Assembly (NCBI RefSeq): GCF_002101965.1
Contig: NZ_LQQA01000030.1
Location: forward strand, 124,001 to 188,000
DNA length: 64,000 nucleotides
Direction: 5' to 3'
From: Mycolicibacterium wolinskyi
GTDB taxonomy: Bacteria > Actinomycetota > Actinomycetes > Mycobacteriales > Mycobacteriaceae
Position 1 is the first letter of the stretch. Each line of letters starts with the position of its first letter. Below are positions 62,093-64,000 of this stretch, in pieces. Both the position numbers and the translations under genes were made by a program. The notes under the pieces were generated by a model. That model was not told the origin of the DNA, searched no databases, and was given only the letters and a program-made list of their open reading frames with translations.

Positions 62093-63653
62093 GCCGGCGA
62101 ACCCATCGCAGCTGTCGGCCGTCGCGCCCGGGGGCCCAGATTCCGACCAGGACTGCCGCGACGATCAGAACGACGGCCATCACCAACAGTGCGGAGTTCG
62201 TCGCGTCCAGGAACGCCATGCGAGCCAGGTCGGCAAGGTGTGCGCCCCGCGGGCCCAGGTGTTCGGACACCGTCAAGGCTTCGGCGAGTGAGTTCAGCGC
62301 CGGGCCGCGCACGGCGTCGGGAACCGACGTCAGCGCCGGGGCCAGCACGTGCTGGTACTGCGCGGCCAGGATCGATCCGGCGACGGCGATGCCCAACGCG
62401 GCGCCGACCTCGCGCGTGGTGTCGTTGACTGCGGAGGCCACGCCCTGTTTCTCGTCGGGTACCGCCCCCATGATCGCCGAAGTCGTTGGCGCCGTGCATA
62501 ATCCGATGCCGGTACTGACGATCAGCAGGGGCCATGCGAAATCGAAGTAGGACGAGTCGAGTTCGAGCAGTCGCATACACAGCAGGCCAACCGCGATCAA
62601 CAGCAGCCCTGCCGCGGCCGCGAGCCGCAACCCCAGAAGCGGTAGGTAGAGATGGGTGGTCGCGCCGAGAACCAGGACCGGAACGGCCAAGGGGCACAAC
62701 GCGAATGCCGTCTGCAGTGCGCTGTAGCCCATCACCAGTTGGATGTACTGCATGCTCACGAAGAAGAAGCCGAAGCTCGCGAAGAACAGGAACGTCACGC
62801 CTGCCGAGCCGGTCGCGAAATCCGGCTTGCCGAACAGGCGCACGTCCAGCAGGGGGTGTTTATGCCGTAATTCGACGAGCGTGAAGACCGCGGCCAGCGC
62901 GATTCCGCCGGCCATGCAGCCCCAGACGATGGGGTGCGCCCAGCCGCGCGCCGGTGCTTCCACTACGCCGAAGACGAAGACCGCGACCGCCGTTCCGACA
63001 AGGAGGGCACCCAGCCAGTCCAGTGGGGCAGCGCTGTCATCGCGTGAGGAGGGCACCGTGCACGTGAGGACGAACATCGCCACGCCCACGAGCGTGAACG
63101 TCACGAAGATGGAGTGCCAGGTCCAGACGTGCAGCAGACCGCCGGTCACGAGAAATCCGACGATTGCGCCGGATCCTACGACTCCGGCCCAGATCCCAAC
63201 TGCCTTGTTGCGTTCGGATTTCGGGAATGCCGCGGTCAGCAATGACAACGTGGCGGGCATGATGAAGGCTGCGCCCGCGCCGGCGATCGCGCGGGCCATG
63301 ATCAGTTGGCCCGGGCTGTCGAGGATCAGCGGTGCTGCCGACGCGAGGGTGAAGACCACGAGACCGGTCAGCAACGCGCCGCGGCGGCCGTACCGGTCGC
63401 CGATCGCGCCGGCAGGCAGCAGCAGACACGCCAGCGCGAGGGTGTAACCGTCGATCACCCACGTCAGTTGGGCCTGGGTGGCCGATGTCTGGCGCGCGAT
63501 GTCCGGCAGCGCGGCGTTGAGCGCCACCATCGAGGAGATGACGATCGAGACGTCCATGCAGGCGACGGCGAGCAACCAGTACCGCTGTCGGATCGACAGT
63601 TCGGCCATGCCCGGATCTATATCCTGGGCTGACTCGACGAGAGCGTCGGCCAT
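62079..63653 (-). CDS. MFS efflux transporter, DHA2 family
   Basis: A 524-residue transporter with about 14 predicted membrane helices, as in EmrB/QacA-type drug exporters. DHA2 text includes VALNAALPDIARQTSATQAQLTWVIDGYTLALACLLLPAGAIGDRYGRRGALLTG (motif A, in parts) and VGSGAIVGFLVTGGLLH (motif C region). It is divergent from the TetR gene at 63745 with operators between, so it is likely its repression target. ATG 63653 has AAGGAG upstream; ATG 63608 is an alternative. Substrate: unknown, hydrophobic toxicants likely. Confidence 0.9.
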   Translation of the reverse strand: MADALVESAQDIDPGMAELSIRQRYWLLAVACMDVSIVISSMVALNAALPDIARQTSATQAQLTWVIDGYTLALACLLLPAGAIGDRYGRRGALLTGLVVFTLASAAPLILDSPGQLIMARAIAGAGAAFIMPATLSLLTAAFPKSERNKAVGIWAGVVGSGAIVGFLVTGGLLHVWTWHSIFVTFTLVGVAMFVLTCTVPSSRDDSAAPLDWLGALLVGTAVAVFVFGVVEAPARGWAHPIVWGCMAGGIALAAVFTLVELRHKHPLLDVRLFGKPDFATGSAGVTFLFFASFGFFFVSMQYIQLVMGYSALQTAFALCPLAVPVLVLGATTHLYLPLLGLRLAAAAGLLLIAVGLLCMRLLELDSSYFDFAWPLLIVSTGIGLCTAPTTSAIMGAVPDEKQGVASAVNDTTREVGAALGIAVAGSILAAQYQHVLAPALTSVPDAVRGPALNSLAEALTVSEHLGPRGAHLADLARMAFLDATNSALLVMAVVLIVAAVLVGIWAPGRDGRQLRWVRRLSSR

Positions 63654-63684
63654 GCTGTGCGCTCCTTCGTCAGGCGATAGTTTT

Positions 63685-63719
63685 GAGACTAACAGTCTCG
63701 CATCGAGACGGTAAGTCTT
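63685..63719. promoter_or_regulatory. Tandem TetR-type operators
   Basis: GAGAC-TAACA-GTCTC (63685-63699) is a perfect 5-5-5 dyad. GAGAC-GGTAA-GTCTT (63705-63719) repeats it with one mismatch, 20 bp away (two DNA turns). It sits between the MFS and TetR starts. Confidence 0.75.
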
Positions 63720-63744
63720 GTTTCTTTGGCGGAGGTGGTGGACC

Positions 63745-64000
63745 ATGACCCCGGGCAGCAGTGACCCGCGTCCGGCCCGCTCGCGGGCGCGACTCTTGGA
63801 GGCGGCGACAGCCCTGTTGCGATCGGGTGGGCCCAGTGCGGTCACCGTCGATGCGGTCACCCGGGCCGCCAACGTGGCGAGGGCCACGCTGTATCGGCAT
63901 TTCCCGAGCGGAAACGACTTGCTGGCAGCGGCATTTCGATCGCTCATCCCCGCGGCGCCGATGCCTCCGGAGGGCGGCACGCTGCGTGACCGGCTGATCG
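63745..64000 (+). CDS. TetR-family repressor, N-terminal part (cut by window end)
   Basis: The first 85 residues of a regulator cut by the window end. The HTH is clear: RARLLEAATALLRSGGPSAVTVDAVTRAANVARATLYRHFPSGNDLLAAAF. ATG 63745 has GGAGG upstream. It is divergent from the MFS exporter and flanked by tandem operator repeats, a standard efflux-repressor arrangement. Confidence 0.88.
   Translation, partial: MTPGSSDPRPARSRARLLEAATALLRSGGPSAVTVDAVTRAANVARATLYRHFPSGNDLLAAAFRSLIPAAPMPPEGGTLRDRLI

Overview
The window is high-GC actinobacterial DNA and looks like the chromosome of a fast-growing mycobacterium, most probably Mycolicibacterium (Mycobacterium) smegmatis or a close relative. Three things point there. 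The gene order follows the M. tuberculosis segment from the Rv0648 alpha-mannosidase to the Rv0697 mycofactocin oxidoreductase, as I remember that map. The RpoB rifampicin pocket falls at M. smegmatis numbering (D432, H442, S447). The ornithine aminotransferase is intact. No database search was possible, so the species is an inference. No tRNA, rRNA, CRISPR array, insertion sequence or prophage was recognised.

Layout. (1) 1-10.4 kb: regulator/enzyme pairs (DinB-like protein with a WYL regulator, aldo/keto reductase with an XRE/MmyB regulator), a nucleotidyltransferase-like gene, an EEP-fold hydrolase, then a tightly coupled operon of a giant GH38 alpha-mannosidase, a SurA-N-like protein and a ROK sugar kinase. 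(2) 10.3-11.2 kb: a divergent HxlR regulator and small membrane protein around paired operators. (3) 11.2-21.8 kb: the information-processing core rplJ-rplL, mceG/mkl and rpoB-rpoC, with leader, promoter and terminators. (4) 21.8-33.0 kb: DNA repair (endonuclease IV), a PAP2 membrane enzyme, a cupin, a membrane protein, an AidB-like acyl-CoA dehydrogenase, two crotonases around a PaaX-type regulator, twin DUF3060 secreted proteins, twin DUF3558-like lipoproteins and a TetR regulator. (5) 33.0-37.8 kb: the streptomycin operon rpsL-rpsG-fusA-tuf. (6) 37.9-40.7 kb: a proline-rich membrane protein, a cutinase-like protein and a SHOCT membrane protein. (7) 40.9-49.9 kb: an arginine/ornithine island: antiporter and arginine deiminase, a mycofactocin-type SDR, then USP, APC permease, rocD and a dimethylargininase-like gene with a divergent Lrp regulator. 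(8) 50.0-53.9 kb: an FAD-dependent ferredoxin reductase, a VOC protein coupled to an ECF sigma factor, and a PhyH-like protein. (9) 53.9-62.1 kb: DUF2332 gene and the complete mycofactocin locus mftR / mftA-B-C-D-E-F-G, including the 31-codon precursor gene. (10) 62.1-64.0 kb: an MFS exporter and a divergent TetR repressor, cut by the window end.

How the parts work together. The mycofactocin genes make a peptide-derived redox cofactor: MftA precursor, MftB recognition protein, MftC radical SAM, MftE peptidase, MftD flavoprotein, MftF glycosyltransferase, MftG oxidoreductase. The SDR at 43.8 kb has the look of a client dehydrogenase, so the locus probably couples alcohol oxidation to respiration. 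The arginine block combines uptake/exchange, deimination and ornithine transamination under Lrp-type control. Most operons are tightly packed with ATGA/GTGA overlaps. Several convergent gene ends overlap or are separated only by long perfect or near-perfect inverted repeats, and several genes have promoters whose -10 box lies 6-7 nt before the start codon, suggesting leaderless mRNAs.
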